Positions 50,835-59,705 of a DNA stretch of 64,000 nt are shown piece by piece. Under the pieces are notes generated by a model that made no database searches, had not been told where the DNA came from, and was given only the letters and a program-made list of their open reading frames with translations. The DNA is taken from contig NZ_QGGR01000008.1 of the NCBI RefSeq assembly GCF_003148685.1, positions 186,001 through 250,000 on the forward strand. Direction: 5' to 3'. The DNA is from Actinoplanes xinjiangensis. GTDB lineage: Bacteria; Actinomycetota; Actinomycetes; Mycobacteriales; Micromonosporaceae. The position numbers and the translations under genes were made by a program. The stretch's first letter is position 1. Each line of letters starts with the position of its first letter.

Positions 50835-52232
50835 CTATGCGGGGCGGGTTCGCGGGAGGAACCAGGCGGCGGCCAGGCCGATCAGTCCGGCGGCGGCCAC
50901 CGCGAGCATCGCCGACAGGTAGGCCCGGTTCGGGTCGGCGCTGTCGACCCCGGCCACCAGGATGGTGCCGGCCACCGCCGCGCCCAGCGAGGAGCCCAGG
51001 TTGGAGATGCTGCGGGACAGCCCGGAGATCTCGCCCTGAAGGTCCTCGCCGAAGCTGGACTGCACCACGTTGACCGACGGGGTGAGCATGCAGCCCAGCC
51101 CGAGACCGATGATGAACAGGCCCGGCACCAACGACCAGATGCTGTCCCCCGCACCGCCCACACCCAGCAGCAGGGCGATGCCGGCGACGGTGACGGCGAA
51201 CCCGGCGATGATCAGCGTGCGCTGGGGGCGGCGGCGGGCCATGCGTTCGGCGAACAGCGACGACAGCAGGACACCGACGGTGGTGGCGGTGAAGACGGCG
51301 CCGGTCTCGATGGCGTTGTAACCCTTGACCACCTGAAGGTACGTGGACACCACGAAGGACGTGCCCATGACCATGAGCCACTGCATGTTCTGCGTCACCA
51401 GGCCCAGGTTGGAGGCCCGGTTGCGGAACAGCGAGGTGGACAGCAGCGGCTCACGGCCGGCCTTCTCCTTGGCGCGGACCGACACGAAGAACCAGATCAG
51501 CACCAGGACACCGGCGACGATGAGACCGGCCGTGAGCCTCAGGTCGTCGTCGGCGGCCAGGATGCCGAGCACGATCAGGATGAGGCCGGTGGCGGACAGG
51601 ACCGCGCCGCCGACGTCGAAGGGCAGGGCGTGGTCGGCGGGCAGCGGGTCCTTCACGGCGCGCCGGGCGAGCAGGACGATCGACACGACGATCAGCGCCT
51701 GGAGGACGAAGGCGGCGCGCCAGCTCACGGCGTACGCGATGAAACCGCCGAGCAGCGGCCCGGCGACCGCCCCGATGCCGCCCATGGCGCTGATCGCCCC
51801 GAAGGCGCGGGCACGGGAGCCGATGTCCCCGAAGAGCAGGGTGGTGAGGATGTACACGGGCGGGATGAGCAGCGCCGTCCCCACGCCCTCGAGGATCGAG
51901 TAGCCGACGATCAGCACACCGAGGTTGGGTGCGAGGGCGCTGATCAGGGCGCCCGTACCGAAGAGCAGCAGGCCCAGCTGGAGGCACCACTTCCGGCCGA
52001 GGATGTCGGTGAGTTTGCCGCCGGGGATCATCAGCGCCGCCATCACCAGCAGGAACAGGGTGATCGTCAGCTGCACGCCCTGGACCGTGGTGTTCAGGTC
52101 CGCGCTGATGTCGGTGATCATCACGTTCATGTTCGAGCCGGCGAAGCTGCAGATGAACTGGGCCAGCGCGAAGGCGATCAGCGCGCGCCGCAGCCCGACC
52201 GGGAAGCGCCCGGTCGTGGTCCGTTCCACCAT
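50835..52232 (-). CDS. MFS transporter, DHA2 (EmrB/QacA) type
   Basis: A 465-residue transporter with 14 predicted helices. Motif A appears as GGKLTDILGRKWCLQLG and motif C-like GAISAMGGIGAVAGPLLGGFIAYAVSWRAAFVLQA, typical of drug/H+ antiporters. There is a second motif-A-like loop in FAERMARRRPQRTLIIAG. It follows the Rv1733c-like gene by 10 bp on the same strand, so it is under palindrome 5. Substrate unknown. Exported compounds cannot be predicted. Confidence 0.9.
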   Translation of the reverse strand: MVERTTTGRFPVGLRRALIAFALAQFICSFAGSNMNVMITDISADLNTTVQGVQLTITLFLLVMAALMIPGGKLTDILGRKWCLQLGLLLFGTGALISALAPNLGVLIVGYSILEGVGTALLIPPVYILTTLLFGDIGSRARAFGAISAMGGIGAVAGPLLGGFIAYAVSWRAAFVLQALIVVSIVLLARRAVKDPLPADHALPFDVGGAVLSATGLILIVLGILAADDDLRLTAGLIVAGVLVLIWFFVSVRAKEKAGREPLLSTSLFRNRASNLGLVTQNMQWLMVMGTSFVVSTYLQVVKGYNAIETGAVFTATTVGVLLSSLFAERMARRRPQRTLIIAGFAVTVAGIALLLGVGGAGDSIWSLVPGLFIIGLGLGCMLTPSVNVVQSSFGEDLQGEISGLSRSISNLGSSLGAAVAGTILVAGVDSADPNRAYLSAMLAVAAAGLIGLAAAWFLPRTRPA

Positions 52233-52242
52233 CGTGCGTCTC

Positions 52243-52797
52243 CTATGAGTAGGGGCGTTGATCGCGGCTCCACCGGGGACCGATGTCGCTCCATGCCCGC
52301 TGCCACTCCCGCGCCCGGTAGCGGTCGAGCAGCGCCATCCCGATGCGGCGCAGACCGTTGGCGGCGGCGGCCGCGGTCGCGACGACCACGATCGCGACGA
52401 GGGCCGCCTTGCCGACGGGGTTACGGTCGCCGGGTTCGGTACGCAGATCGCCCCCGGTGTTGACCCAGACCCGTATCTCGTCGCCGGGCTGGATGCCGGG
52501 ACCGACGGTGATCGGGCCGGTACGCCGGGTTCCGTTCGGCGCGGTCCAGGCGGCGGGAGCGGTGTACGGCGTGACCCACTGCTCGACCGGGGTGTCGTCG
52601 AGCCGGGCCGTCACCTCGCGCAGGTTGTCCCGTTCCCAGGCGATCGCCCGCTGGTCGGCGTCGTAGCTGGCGCCCGCCGCCCACCAGGCCAGCACCGGCG
52701 AACCGAGCAGGAAGATCGAGAACAGGCCGACCAGCATCACCAGCTCGAGCCGGTCCGAGCCGCGCCACAGGGGGTTCTTCTTCTTGCGGACGAACAT
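52243..52797 (-). CDS. Rv1733c-family membrane protein
   Basis: A 184-residue two-helix membrane protein that follows the layout of Mycobacterium tuberculosis Rv1733c: RKKKNPLWRGSDRLELVMLVGLFSIFLL at the start, an external middle (TPYTAPAAWTAPNGTRRTGPITVGPGIQPGDEIRVWVNTGGDL), a second helix (AALVAIVVVATAAAAANG), and a basic tail (RAREWQRAWSDI). Rv1733c is a DosR dormancy-regulon antigen, so this is a useful pointer to the island's role. The ATG lies 6 nt after GATCCT of palindrome 5, predicting a leaderless mRNA. Confidence 0.88.
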   Translation of the reverse strand: MFVRKKKNPLWRGSDRLELVMLVGLFSIFLLGSPVLAWWAAGASYDADQRAIAWERDNLREVTARLDDTPVEQWVTPYTAPAAWTAPNGTRRTGPITVGPGIQPGDEIRVWVNTGGDLRTEPGDRNPVGKAALVAIVVVATAAAAANGLRRIGMALLDRYRAREWQRAWSDIGPRWSRDQRPYS

Positions 52798-52831
52798 GCT
52801 CGAAGGATCGTTCGCGGCGCGGCGCAGCGGT

Positions 52832-52848
52832 TCATCCCCGCCGGATGA
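52832..52848. promoter_or_regulatory. Island palindrome 5 (TCATCCCCGCCGGATGA), bidirectional
   Basis: Minus strand: 22-bp spacer, GATCCT (52804-52809), leaderless start of the Rv1733c-like gene. Plus strand: 22-bp spacer, GAGGCT (52871-52876), then a short leader with GGGGAGG for the 52901 gene. Confidence 0.82.
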
Positions 52849-52900
52849 GGAGCAGGCGCGACGCCTCGGCGAGGCTCGAGTCCGGGACGGGGAGGTGGGC

Positions 52901-53389
52901 ATGTCGATCTGGCTTCGGCTGCGGCACGAGACCGAGGAGGCCACCGCCTCCGGCATCTACGGACTGATCGTCGGCGCGGCCGTGCTGGTGGCGTCGCACG
53001 CGGCGACCGCATGGCGCACGACGATCGTGGTCCTGGCGACGCTGACCATCTACTGGCTGGCCGAGCGGTACGCCCGGATCGTCGCCGAACGCATCCACGA
53101 GGGCCACCGCCCGACCTGGCACACCGTACGGCGGCAGCTGAGCAGCGGCTGGGAGATGGTGACGGCCAGCGGCCTGCCGTTGCTGATGCTGGTACTGGCC
53201 CGGCTCGGGGGCGCCTCGCTGGAGACGGCCGAGATCATCTCACTGGCGTGCACGACCGGCCTGCTGTGCGGCGCCGGCTGGTGGATCGGCGCGGACGGGC
53301 GCCTGCACCCCCTGGAGCGCCTGGTCTCCACGCTGACGGCGGGTGCGTTCGGTGCCGCCCTCATCCTGCTGAAGACGGTCCTGCACTAG
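52901..53389 (+). CDS. Membrane protein of unknown function
   Basis: A 162-residue four-helix membrane protein (GIYGLIVGAAVLVASHAAT, TIVVLATLTIYWLAERYA, ASGLPLLMLVLARLGG, AEIISLACTTGLLCGAGWWIG). Residues around RYARIVAERIHEGHRPTW form a conserved-looking loop. Family not recognised with certainty; similar four-helix proteins occur near stress genes in actinobacteria. GGGGAGG lies 5 nt before the ATG. Its stop overlaps the convergent metallophosphoesterase gene by 4 bp. Confidence 0.78.
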   Translation: MSIWLRLRHETEEATASGIYGLIVGAAVLVASHAATAWRTTIVVLATLTIYWLAERYARIVAERIHEGHRPTWHTVRRQLSSGWEMVTASGLPLLMLVLARLGGASLETAEIISLACTTGLLCGAGWWIGADGRLHPLERLVSTLTAGAFGAALILLKTVLH

Positions 53390-54177
53390 AGTCCGGCCGC
53401 ACCGCCCGGCGCCGGTGGTCTGCGCCGCCCTACGACATTCTCCGTCAGCCGGCCGGTCCGCCAGCCGTCCGGGCCCAGCATGCGTTCGCGGACCACGACC
53501 TGACCGGTGCCGACGCTGATCAGGCTCCACGAGCAGCCGGTGCCGCGCAGGCGCCGGCTGGTGGCGGTGCCGGCGACGACGAAGACCGTGCCCGCGCGGG
53601 TCCGCACGTCCGGGACGTGGGTGTGCCCGGCCAGCACCAGGTCGACCCGGGCGGCGCGGACGGCGTCGAGCAGCCGGTCCCGGCCGATCAGCGCGGCGGT
53701 TCCGGTGGCCAGCGGCGGATGGTGCAGCGCGAGCACCCGGACGTCGCCGGTGGGCGCGGCGCCGAGGACCCGGACGACGTCGCCGGCCTGCCGCGCGCTG
53801 ACGCGCCCGTTCTTCCACCGCCAGCGCGGCATCGAGGTCAACCCCAGGGCGGTCACGGCACCGGCGCGGCGGACCGGTTGCGGGTCGGCGTCGATCCAGC
53901 ATTTCCAGCGACGGTACGGCCGAACGACCCGCCGCCACGACGCAAGAGGCAGGTCGTGGTTCCCGGTGACGGCGAGGACCGGCCCGGGTAGCCGCCCGAG
54001 CAGGTCCCGTGCCTGCCGGAACTCGGACTCCCGGGCCCGCATGGTGAGGTCGCCGGTGACGACGACGAGGTCCGGCCGGGCCGCCGTCACGTCCGCCACG
54101 ATGCTGTCCACCGCGTACCCGTAGTGGGCGCCGATGTGCAGGTCGGAGAGGTGCGCGACGACGGCCGGCCGGTTCAT
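53386..54177 (-). CDS. Calcineurin-like metallophosphoesterase
   Basis: A 263-residue metallophosphoesterase with all metal-binding motifs: LSDLHIGAHYG (D12, H14), VTGDLT, VTGNHDLPL, LALHHPPLA and LAGHTHVPD. It resembles CpdA/3',5'-cAMP phosphodiesterase-like or Icc proteins. It sits after arcC on the same strand, but an 85-bp gap with a hairpin separates them, and no island palindrome precedes it. Cotranscription by read-through is possible. Substrate undetermined. Confidence 0.9.
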   Translation of the reverse strand: MNRPAVVAHLSDLHIGAHYGYAVDSIVADVTAARPDLVVVTGDLTMRARESEFRQARDLLGRLPGPVLAVTGNHDLPLASWRRVVRPYRRWKCWIDADPQPVRRAGAVTALGLTSMPRWRWKNGRVSARQAGDVVRVLGAAPTGDVRVLALHHPPLATGTAALIGRDRLLDAVRAARVDLVLAGHTHVPDVRTRAGTVFVVAGTATSRRLRGTGCSWSLISVGTGQVVVRERMLGPDGWRTGRLTENVVGRRRPPAPGGAAGL

Positions 54178-54221
54178 GGAGGTGCCGGCCCGGCCCGGCG
54201 GCGCCCGGACCGGGCCGGCGT

Positions 54222-54246
54222 GGCGAGCGGCGCTGCACCGCTCGCC
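54222..54246 (-). terminator. Hairpin after arcC
   Basis: GGCGAGCGG (54222-54230) pairs perfectly with CCGCTCGCC (54238-54246), 7-nt loop, 17 bp past the arcC stop. Likely terminator or attenuator of the arc operon before the metallophosphoesterase gene. Confidence 0.6.
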
Positions 54247-54262
54247 GGTGGGGTGGTCGCAC

Positions 54263-55210
54263 TCACCGGGGCGGGCGCAGGTCGTTCGGGCCGCCGTAAT
54301 CGCCGCCCGGGGTCACGACCGTGCCGGCCTTTCCGGCGAGGATCGCGGCGGCGTCCTCCAGGGCGCCGATCGCTGCCAGATCGCCGGTGAGTTCGACGAA
54401 ACGGCAGACCGCCTCCACCTTCGGCCCCATCGAGCCGGCCGGGAATCGTTCGCGGCGCAGCTCGGCGGGGGTGGATCTGGTGATCGGCTGCGGGTCCGGT
54501 CCCCCGAACCCGCGGATCACCGCGGATACATCGGTGAGCAGCAGCAACGCGTCGGCCTCGAGGGCTTCGGCGAGCACCGCGGTGGCCAGGTCCTTGTCGA
54601 CGACGGCTTCGACGCCGGTGAGCCGGCCGTTGTCGTCGCGGATGACCGGGATCCCGCCGCCGCCGGCGCAGACCACGATGGTGCCGGTGCCGAGCAGTTG
54701 ACGGATGATGCGGGTCTCGACGATGCGCTGGGGTTGCGGTGACGGGACGACCCGCCGCCACCGGGCGCCGTCGGGGGCGACGGTCCACCCGCGTTCGGCG
54801 GCGAACCGGCGGGCGGTCCCCTCGTCGTAGACGGCGCCGACGAACTTCGACGGCGCCCCGAAGGCCGGGTCGGCGGCCGACACCAGGGTCTGGTCCAGGA
54901 CGGCGGCGACCTGCCGGCCCGGCAGCGCGTTCTGGAGGGCCTGGAGCAGCCAGTACCCGATCATGCCCTGGGTCTGCGCGCCGAGGACGTCGAACGGGTA
55001 CGGGACGGCCAGGGCCGGGTCGGCGGCGCTCTGCAGGGCGAGCATCCCCACCTGGGGCCCGTTGCCGTGGGTGACGACCACCTCGTGTTCGGCGGCGAGC
55101 GGGGCGAGGGCGGCGACCGCACGCAGGGCGTTGGCCCGCTGGATGGCGGCGTCGGGTCGCTGCCCGCGTTCGAGAAGGGCGTTGCCACCGATGGCGATGA
55201 CGAGGCGCAT
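54263..55210 (-). CDS. arcC: Carbamate kinase
   Basis: A 315-residue amino-acid-kinase-fold enzyme that makes ATP from carbamoyl phosphate and ADP, the last step of the arginine deiminase pathway. Motifs are MRLVIAIGGNALLERGQ, EVVVTHGNGPQVGML, AQTQGMIGYWLLQAL, PSPQPQRIVETRIIRQLL, IVVCAGGGGIPVI, GVEAVVDKDLATAVLAE and FPAGSMGPKVEAV. Complete and of normal length. Its ATG overlaps the arcB stop (TGATG). Confidence 0.95.
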   Translation of the reverse strand: MRLVIAIGGNALLERGQRPDAAIQRANALRAVAALAPLAAEHEVVVTHGNGPQVGMLALQSAADPALAVPYPFDVLGAQTQGMIGYWLLQALQNALPGRQVAAVLDQTLVSAADPAFGAPSKFVGAVYDEGTARRFAAERGWTVAPDGARWRRVVPSPQPQRIVETRIIRQLLGTGTIVVCAGGGGIPVIRDDNGRLTGVEAVVDKDLATAVLAEALEADALLLLTDVSAVIRGFGGPDPQPITRSTPAELRRERFPAGSMGPKVEAVCRFVELTGDLAAIGALEDAAAILAGKAGTVVTPGGDYGGPNDLRPPR

Positions 55211-56211
55211 CAGGACCCCAGGGTGGCGACCATGATGGCCTTGATGGTGTGCATCCGGTTCTCGGCCTGGTCGAACACGATCGAGTACGGCGACTCGAAC
55301 ACCTCGTCGGTGATCTCCAGCGATTCCATCCCGGTGTGCTCGAAGATCTCCTGGCCGACCTTGGTGTTGCGGTCGTGGAAGGCCGGCAGGCAGTGCATGA
55401 CCTTGACCGCCGGGTTCCCGGTGGCCCGGACCGCGCCCATGTTCACCTGGTACGGCTTGAGCAGCCGGATCCGCTCGTCCCAGGCGGCCTTGGGCTCGCC
55501 CATGGACAGCCACACGTCGGTGTAGAGGAAGTCGGCACCGCTGACGCCCTCGGCCACGTCCTGGGTGTGGGTGATCCGGGCGCCGGTGGTCTCGGCGATG
55601 CTCTGCGCCGCTTTGATCACCTCATCCGGGTTCCAGCGGGACTGCGGCGCCACCATGCGTACGTCCATGCCCATCATGGCGCCGCCGATGAGCAGCGAGT
55701 TGGCCACGTTGTTGTGCGCGTCGCCGAGGTACGCGAACGCGACCTCGCTGTCGTGTTTGACGGTGTGCTCGCGCATGGTGAGGATGTCGCAGAGGGTCTG
55801 GGTGGGGTGCCATTCGTCGCTGAGCCCGTTCCACACCGGCACGCCCGAGTAGCGGGCCAGCGTGTCCACGTTCTCCTGGCCGAAACCGCGGTACTCCAGA
55901 GCGTCGTAGAAGCGGCCGAGCACCCGCGCGGTGTCCTTCACCGACTCCTTGTGGCCGAGCTGGGTGCTGCCCGGGTCGAGGAAGGTGACGTGCGCACCCT
56001 GGTCGTGGGCGGCGACCTCGAAGGCGCAGCGGGTCCGGGTCGACGTCTTCTCGAAGATCACCGCGATGTTCTTGCCGACGATGCGCGGGACCTCGGTTCC
56101 GGCGTACTTGGCGGTCTTGAGCTCCGCGGCGAGTTTCAGCAGGAACTTCCACTCCGCCGGCGTGAAGTCGAGCTCCTTGAGGAAGCTACGGTTGCGCAGG
56201 TTGAACGACAT
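55210..56211 (-). CDS. arcB: Catabolic ornithine carbamoyltransferase
   Basis: A 333-residue enzyme that phosphorolyses citrulline to ornithine and carbamoyl phosphate. Carbamoyl-phosphate motif FEKTSTRTRCAFEVAA (S-T-R-T-R), then GFGQENVDTLARYSGVPVWNGLSDEWHPTQTLCD (H-P-T-Q), SMGEP region for ornithine, and VKVMHCLPAFHD (H-C-L-P). The neighbouring arcA, arcC and arcD define the catabolic role over arginine biosynthesis. It starts 12 bp after the arcA stop with AGAGGA near the ATG. Confidence 0.95.
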   Translation of the reverse strand: MSFNLRNRSFLKELDFTPAEWKFLLKLAAELKTAKYAGTEVPRIVGKNIAVIFEKTSTRTRCAFEVAAHDQGAHVTFLDPGSTQLGHKESVKDTARVLGRFYDALEYRGFGQENVDTLARYSGVPVWNGLSDEWHPTQTLCDILTMREHTVKHDSEVAFAYLGDAHNNVANSLLIGGAMMGMDVRMVAPQSRWNPDEVIKAAQSIAETTGARITHTQDVAEGVSGADFLYTDVWLSMGEPKAAWDERIRLLKPYQVNMGAVRATGNPAVKVMHCLPAFHDRNTKVGQEIFEHTGMESLEITDEVFESPYSIVFDQAENRMHTIKAIMVATLGS

Positions 56212-56222
56212 GACAGGTCCTC

Positions 56223-57443
56223 TCAGGCAGCGTCGCGTTCGATCGGGCAGGTCATGCAGCGGGGCCCACCCCGGCCCCGGCCGAGCTCACCGCCGGCGAT
56301 GGTGATCACTTCGATGCCCTGCCGGCGCAGGTACGTGTTGGTGGTGACGTTGCGCTCGTAACCGACGATCACGCCCGGCTCGACGGCCAGGAAGTTGTTG
56401 CCGTCGTCCCACTGCTCGCGCTGGGCGGCCCGGATGTCCTCGTTGGTCTCCAGCACCTGGACCTTGTCGACACCCAGGGTCTCGGCGATGGTCGCGAACA
56501 GGTCGGCGTTGCGGATCACCTTGAGCCCGTCGGGATCCTCGTCGGGCAGCACCGTCCACGACCGCAGTGACTGCTGGAGGTACGGGTACAGCACGAAGGT
56601 GTCCCGGTCGATCATCGTCATGACCGTGTCCAGGTGCATCATGGCGTGCGAGTGCGGCAGCTCGATGGCGATCACCTTGGTCGCCGCCCCGGCCGCGAAC
56701 AGGCTGCGGGCCAGGTTCTCCACCCCCATCGCGGTGGACCGTTCACCCAGCCCGACCATGATCGCGCCGTTGCCCAGCACGTGGATGTCGCCGCCTTCCA
56801 GGGTGGCCGGCTGGTGCGGCTCGTCGTCGCCGCCGTACCAGACGGTGAAGTCGGAGAGGTTGAACATCGGGTGGAACCGGTAGATGGCCGCGCTGTGCAC
56901 CGACTCGCGCAGCCGGGCCGGCATGGCCATCGGGTTGATGCTGACCCCGCCGTAGATCCACGCCGAGTTGTCCCGCTGGAACAGGTGGTTGGGCAGCGGC
57001 CTGAGCACGAAGTCGTCGGCGCCGAGCAGTTCCCAGCGCAGGCTGTTGACGGTGAACCCGGCCAGCTCGTTCTTGAGGACACCGCCGATCAGGTAGTCGG
57101 CGAGCTTGTCGCTCTCGGCCTGTTCGGCGAGGCGGCGCAGCGGCCCGGCCAGGGTCGGGCCGACGGTGTCGTCGGTGACGATCCGGTCCAGCACCCAGTT
57201 GCGGGCGGACGGGATGTCGAGCACGTCGGCGAGCAGCCGCGCGAAGTAGTGCACCTTGACTCCACGCTCGCGCAGGACCTCGGCGAACGCGTCGTGTTCC
57301 TCGCGGGCCCGCTTGGCCCACAGGATGTCGTCGAAGAGCAGGTCGCGGACGTTGTCGGGGGTGAGGCGGCTGAGTTCGACACCGGGGCGGTGCAGGATCA
57401 CCTGCCGCAGCCGGCCGGTCTCGGAGTCGACGTGAAAGCTCAT
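56223..57443 (-). CDS. arcA: Arginine deiminase
   Basis: A 406-residue enzyme hydrolysing arginine to citrulline and ammonia. It contains VILHRPGVELSRLTPDN, VLPLPN-type RPLPNHLFQRDNSAWIYGGVSINPMA, TLEGGDIHVLGNGAIMVGLGERS (E-G-G-D), LPHSHAMMHLDTVMTMID (H-x-D) and the catalytic cysteine near residue 396 in GRGRGGPRCMTCPIE. All four catalytic positions are present. The stop is separated from arcB by 11 bp, and the start overlaps the arcD stop. Produces ammonia (acid protection) and feeds ATP synthesis. Confidence 0.95.
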   Translation of the reverse strand: MSFHVDSETGRLRQVILHRPGVELSRLTPDNVRDLLFDDILWAKRAREEHDAFAEVLRERGVKVHYFARLLADVLDIPSARNWVLDRIVTDDTVGPTLAGPLRRLAEQAESDKLADYLIGGVLKNELAGFTVNSLRWELLGADDFVLRPLPNHLFQRDNSAWIYGGVSINPMAMPARLRESVHSAAIYRFHPMFNLSDFTVWYGGDDEPHQPATLEGGDIHVLGNGAIMVGLGERSTAMGVENLARSLFAAGAATKVIAIELPHSHAMMHLDTVMTMIDRDTFVLYPYLQQSLRSWTVLPDEDPDGLKVIRNADLFATIAETLGVDKVQVLETNEDIRAAQREQWDDGNNFLAVEPGVIVGYERNVTTNTYLRRQGIEVITIAGGELGRGRGGPRCMTCPIERDAA

Positions 57444-58774
57444 ATGGTTCTCCTCTTACGCATGGACACGTAGACGGGTATGCCGATCAGCCCTGCGGCT
57501 CCGGCCATCAGGAACGGGCCCCAGACGACGAACCAGTCGTCGCCGGAGTTGCGCGAGTACCAGATGAAGAGGATCGAGAAGATCAGCGCGACGACGGCGA
57601 CGATCAGGTCCGCCACGCCACCCTCCCGGCGCCATTTGATCTTGGCGAGGGCGGAGAAGGCGTACGGGATCGCGGCCGTGATGCCACTCATCAGCACCAG
57701 CGTGTTGAAGACGGTGGCGCCGCTGGCCCCGGCGTAGCTGATCACCATCGCGACGGTGGCGAACAGGCTGGAGGCGACGATGCCGGCGGCCGGGACCCCG
57801 CGCTTGGACAGCCTGCCGAACAGTGCCGGGAACAGGCCGTCCTTCGCCGCGGCGAGCGGCATCTCGGCGCAGATCATGGTCCAGCCGTTGAGCGCGCCGA
57901 AGCCGGAGACGATGACGGCGAGCGCCACCAGGTCACCGGCCCAGTCGCCGCCGGCCATCATGTTCGCGGCCACCGAGTAGGAGGCCTTGTTGGCGTCCTG
58001 GGCCAGCTCCGACGTCGGCACGATCCCGAAGACGGCGACCATCGAGAGCAGATAGACGACGGCGGCGCCGAGCGTGCCGATCACGGTGGCCCGTGGCACG
58101 TTGCGGCCCGGGTCGCGGACCTTGGCGGCGGCCACCGCGGCGCACTCCACCCCGAGGTAGCTGAACAGGCAGATGGCCATCGCGCTGCCGATCGCCTTGA
58201 CGTCGGTCTCACCGCTGACATTGGCCGGGCTGTAGTTGGCGGTGCTGATGAAGAACAGCCCGACCGTCGACATGATCAGCAGCGGGATGAACTTCACGAT
58301 CGTGGTCCAGAACTGGACGATGCCCATGTTCTTCACGCCGGTCAGGTTGACCAGCGCGGGCAGCCAGATGCCGAACAGGGCGATCACGATCGACCAGATG
58401 GTCACGCCGCCCTTGTTGACGAAATGCTCGACGTAGTAGACCCAGCCGGTCACGATCGCCGCGTTGCCGGCCCACGCGGTGATCCAGTACGACCAGGCGT
58501 TGGCGAAGCCGACCCCGTCGCCGAACGCGGCGCGGGCGTAGGCGTACGGGCCGCCGTCGGCGGGCATCCGCTTCGACAGTGACGCGAACATCACGGCCAG
58601 GGCGACCGCGCCGACCGTGGTGAGCGCCATCGCGACGATGCTGATCGGGCCGATCGAGGCCAGCGAGTAGGGCAGGTTGAAGATCCCGACGCCGATGATG
58701 GTGCCGAGGATCAGCGCGGTGGCCTGCGGCAGGCCGAGAGAGCGTTTCTCGGTCGCCTTGTCCAGGTCGGTCAT
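57440..58774 (-). CDS. arcD: Arginine/ornithine antiporter-like APC transporter
   Basis: A 444-residue amino acid-polyamine-organocation transporter with 12 predicted helices. The N-terminal ATALILGTIIGVGIFNLPYSLASIGP and FASLSKRMPADGGPYAYARAAFGDGVGFANAW are the APC signature. MAICLFSYLGVECAAVAAAKVRDPGRNVPRATVIG follows in helix 6/7. Being the first gene of an operon with arcA, arcB and arcC makes arginine/ornithine exchange the likely function. The start ATG is 6 nt after the AAGGCT hexamer, although GGAAAGG is also present. Confidence 0.9.
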   Translation of the reverse strand: MTDLDKATEKRSLGLPQATALILGTIIGVGIFNLPYSLASIGPISIVAMALTTVGAVALAVMFASLSKRMPADGGPYAYARAAFGDGVGFANAWSYWITAWAGNAAIVTGWVYYVEHFVNKGGVTIWSIVIALFGIWLPALVNLTGVKNMGIVQFWTTIVKFIPLLIMSTVGLFFISTANYSPANVSGETDVKAIGSAMAICLFSYLGVECAAVAAAKVRDPGRNVPRATVIGTLGAAVVYLLSMVAVFGIVPTSELAQDANKASYSVAANMMAGGDWAGDLVALAVIVSGFGALNGWTMICAEMPLAAAKDGLFPALFGRLSKRGVPAAGIVASSLFATVAMVISYAGASGATVFNTLVLMSGITAAIPYAFSALAKIKWRREGGVADLIVAVVALIFSILFIWYSRNSGDDWFVVWGPFLMAGAAGLIGIPVYVSMRKRRTI

Positions 58775-58809
58775 GGCCGCAGCCTTTCCGGGAGGGGTTC
58801 CGGGCCGCA

Positions 58810-58826
58810 TCACTCCGGCCGGATGA
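58810..58826. promoter_or_regulatory. Island palindrome 6 (TCACTCCGGCCGGATGA) of the arc operon
   Basis: Minus strand: 23-bp spacer, AAGGCT (58781-58786), and the arcD ATG 6 nt later. It controls the whole arginine deiminase operon, if functional. Confidence 0.75.
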
Positions 58827-58833
58827 ACGGGTG

Positions 58834-59670
58834 TCAGGGCATCGCCGGCTCGAACCGGCCCAGCACGTCGGTGCCTTTCTGGATCACGCCGTAGCTGGAT
58901 TCGGGCACCGGTTGCCACGCGCCCGCCAGGTCCCCGAGCGGCTCGGAGACGACCAGCCGGGTCTCCTCCGACAGCCCCCGCAGACTCGCCTGCTCCGGGT
59001 AGAGGTGCCGCAGCGCCGACATCTCGGTGCTGTAGAACAGCGAGCGGCTGCGCCCCTCACTCGAATAGCGGAAACACCAGGTCCGGTCACCGTCGGTGGT
59101 GGCCACGGTCATCTGCAACGGATCGGGTACGCCGTACGCGCGGCCCACCGACTCGACCAGTCCGGCCATCCGTTCGACGGCGGCCACCGGCCGGTCGCGC
59201 AGCCCGTACGTGAGCGCCAGGTGGAACATCACCTCCGAGTCGGTGGAGCCGGTCATCGACGGGTACAGGTCGGGGTCGACGGCGAGGACCAGGTCGCGCC
59301 GCAGCCGGGCGAACTCCCGGATCGACCCGTTGTGCACCCAGAGCCAGTCGGCGTACCGGAAGGGATGGCAGTTGGTCTGTTGCACCGGCGTACCGGTGCT
59401 GGCCCGGATGTGGGCGAGGAACAGCGGCGAGACCGTGGAGCGGGCGATCTCGCGCAGGTTCGCGTCGCTCCACGCCGGTCCGGTGCCGCGATAGACGGCG
59501 GGTTCACCACCGCCGCCGTCGAGGTACCAGCCGACGCCGAAGCCGTCACCGTTCGTCGTCTCCACCCCGAGACGCGAGTGCTGACTCTGGTCGATCAGCG
59601 AGTGACGGGGCCGGTAGAGCAGTTCTTCGAGCCGGATCGGCGACCCGGAATACGCAATCCAGCGACACAT
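58834..59670 (-). CDS. Class II glutamine amidotransferase-like (Ntn) protein
   Basis: A 278-residue N-terminal-nucleophile hydrolase. The start at 59670 is fixed by MCRWIAYSGSPI, putting the nucleophile Cys at position 2. NGDGFGVGWYLDG, FLAHIRASTGTPVQQTNCHPF and WLWVHNGSIREFARLR are the glutamine-binding blocks. It resembles EgtC/YafJ-type amidotransferases without a synthetase domain. No ergothioneine genes are nearby, so function is open. The hexamer CACCAT ends 6 nt before the ATG (leaderless, no ribosome site). Confidence 0.9.
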   Translation of the reverse strand: MCRWIAYSGSPIRLEELLYRPRHSLIDQSQHSRLGVETTNGDGFGVGWYLDGGGGEPAVYRGTGPAWSDANLREIARSTVSPLFLAHIRASTGTPVQQTNCHPFRYADWLWVHNGSIREFARLRRDLVLAVDPDLYPSMTGSTDSEVMFHLALTYGLRDRPVAAVERMAGLVESVGRAYGVPDPLQMTVATTDGDRTWCFRYSSEGRSRSLFYSTEMSALRHLYPEQASLRGLSEETRLVVSEPLGDLAGAWQPVPESSYGVIQKGTDVLGRFEPAMP

Positions 59671-59705
59671 GGCGTCATGGTGGTCATCCCGCGGCCCGCG
59701 AGGGC

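Noticed and set aside
54178..54262. Island palindrome before the metallophosphoesterase gene
   Set aside because: TCACCGGGGCGGGCGCA near 54264 lacks the right half, and no hexamer follows at the right distance.
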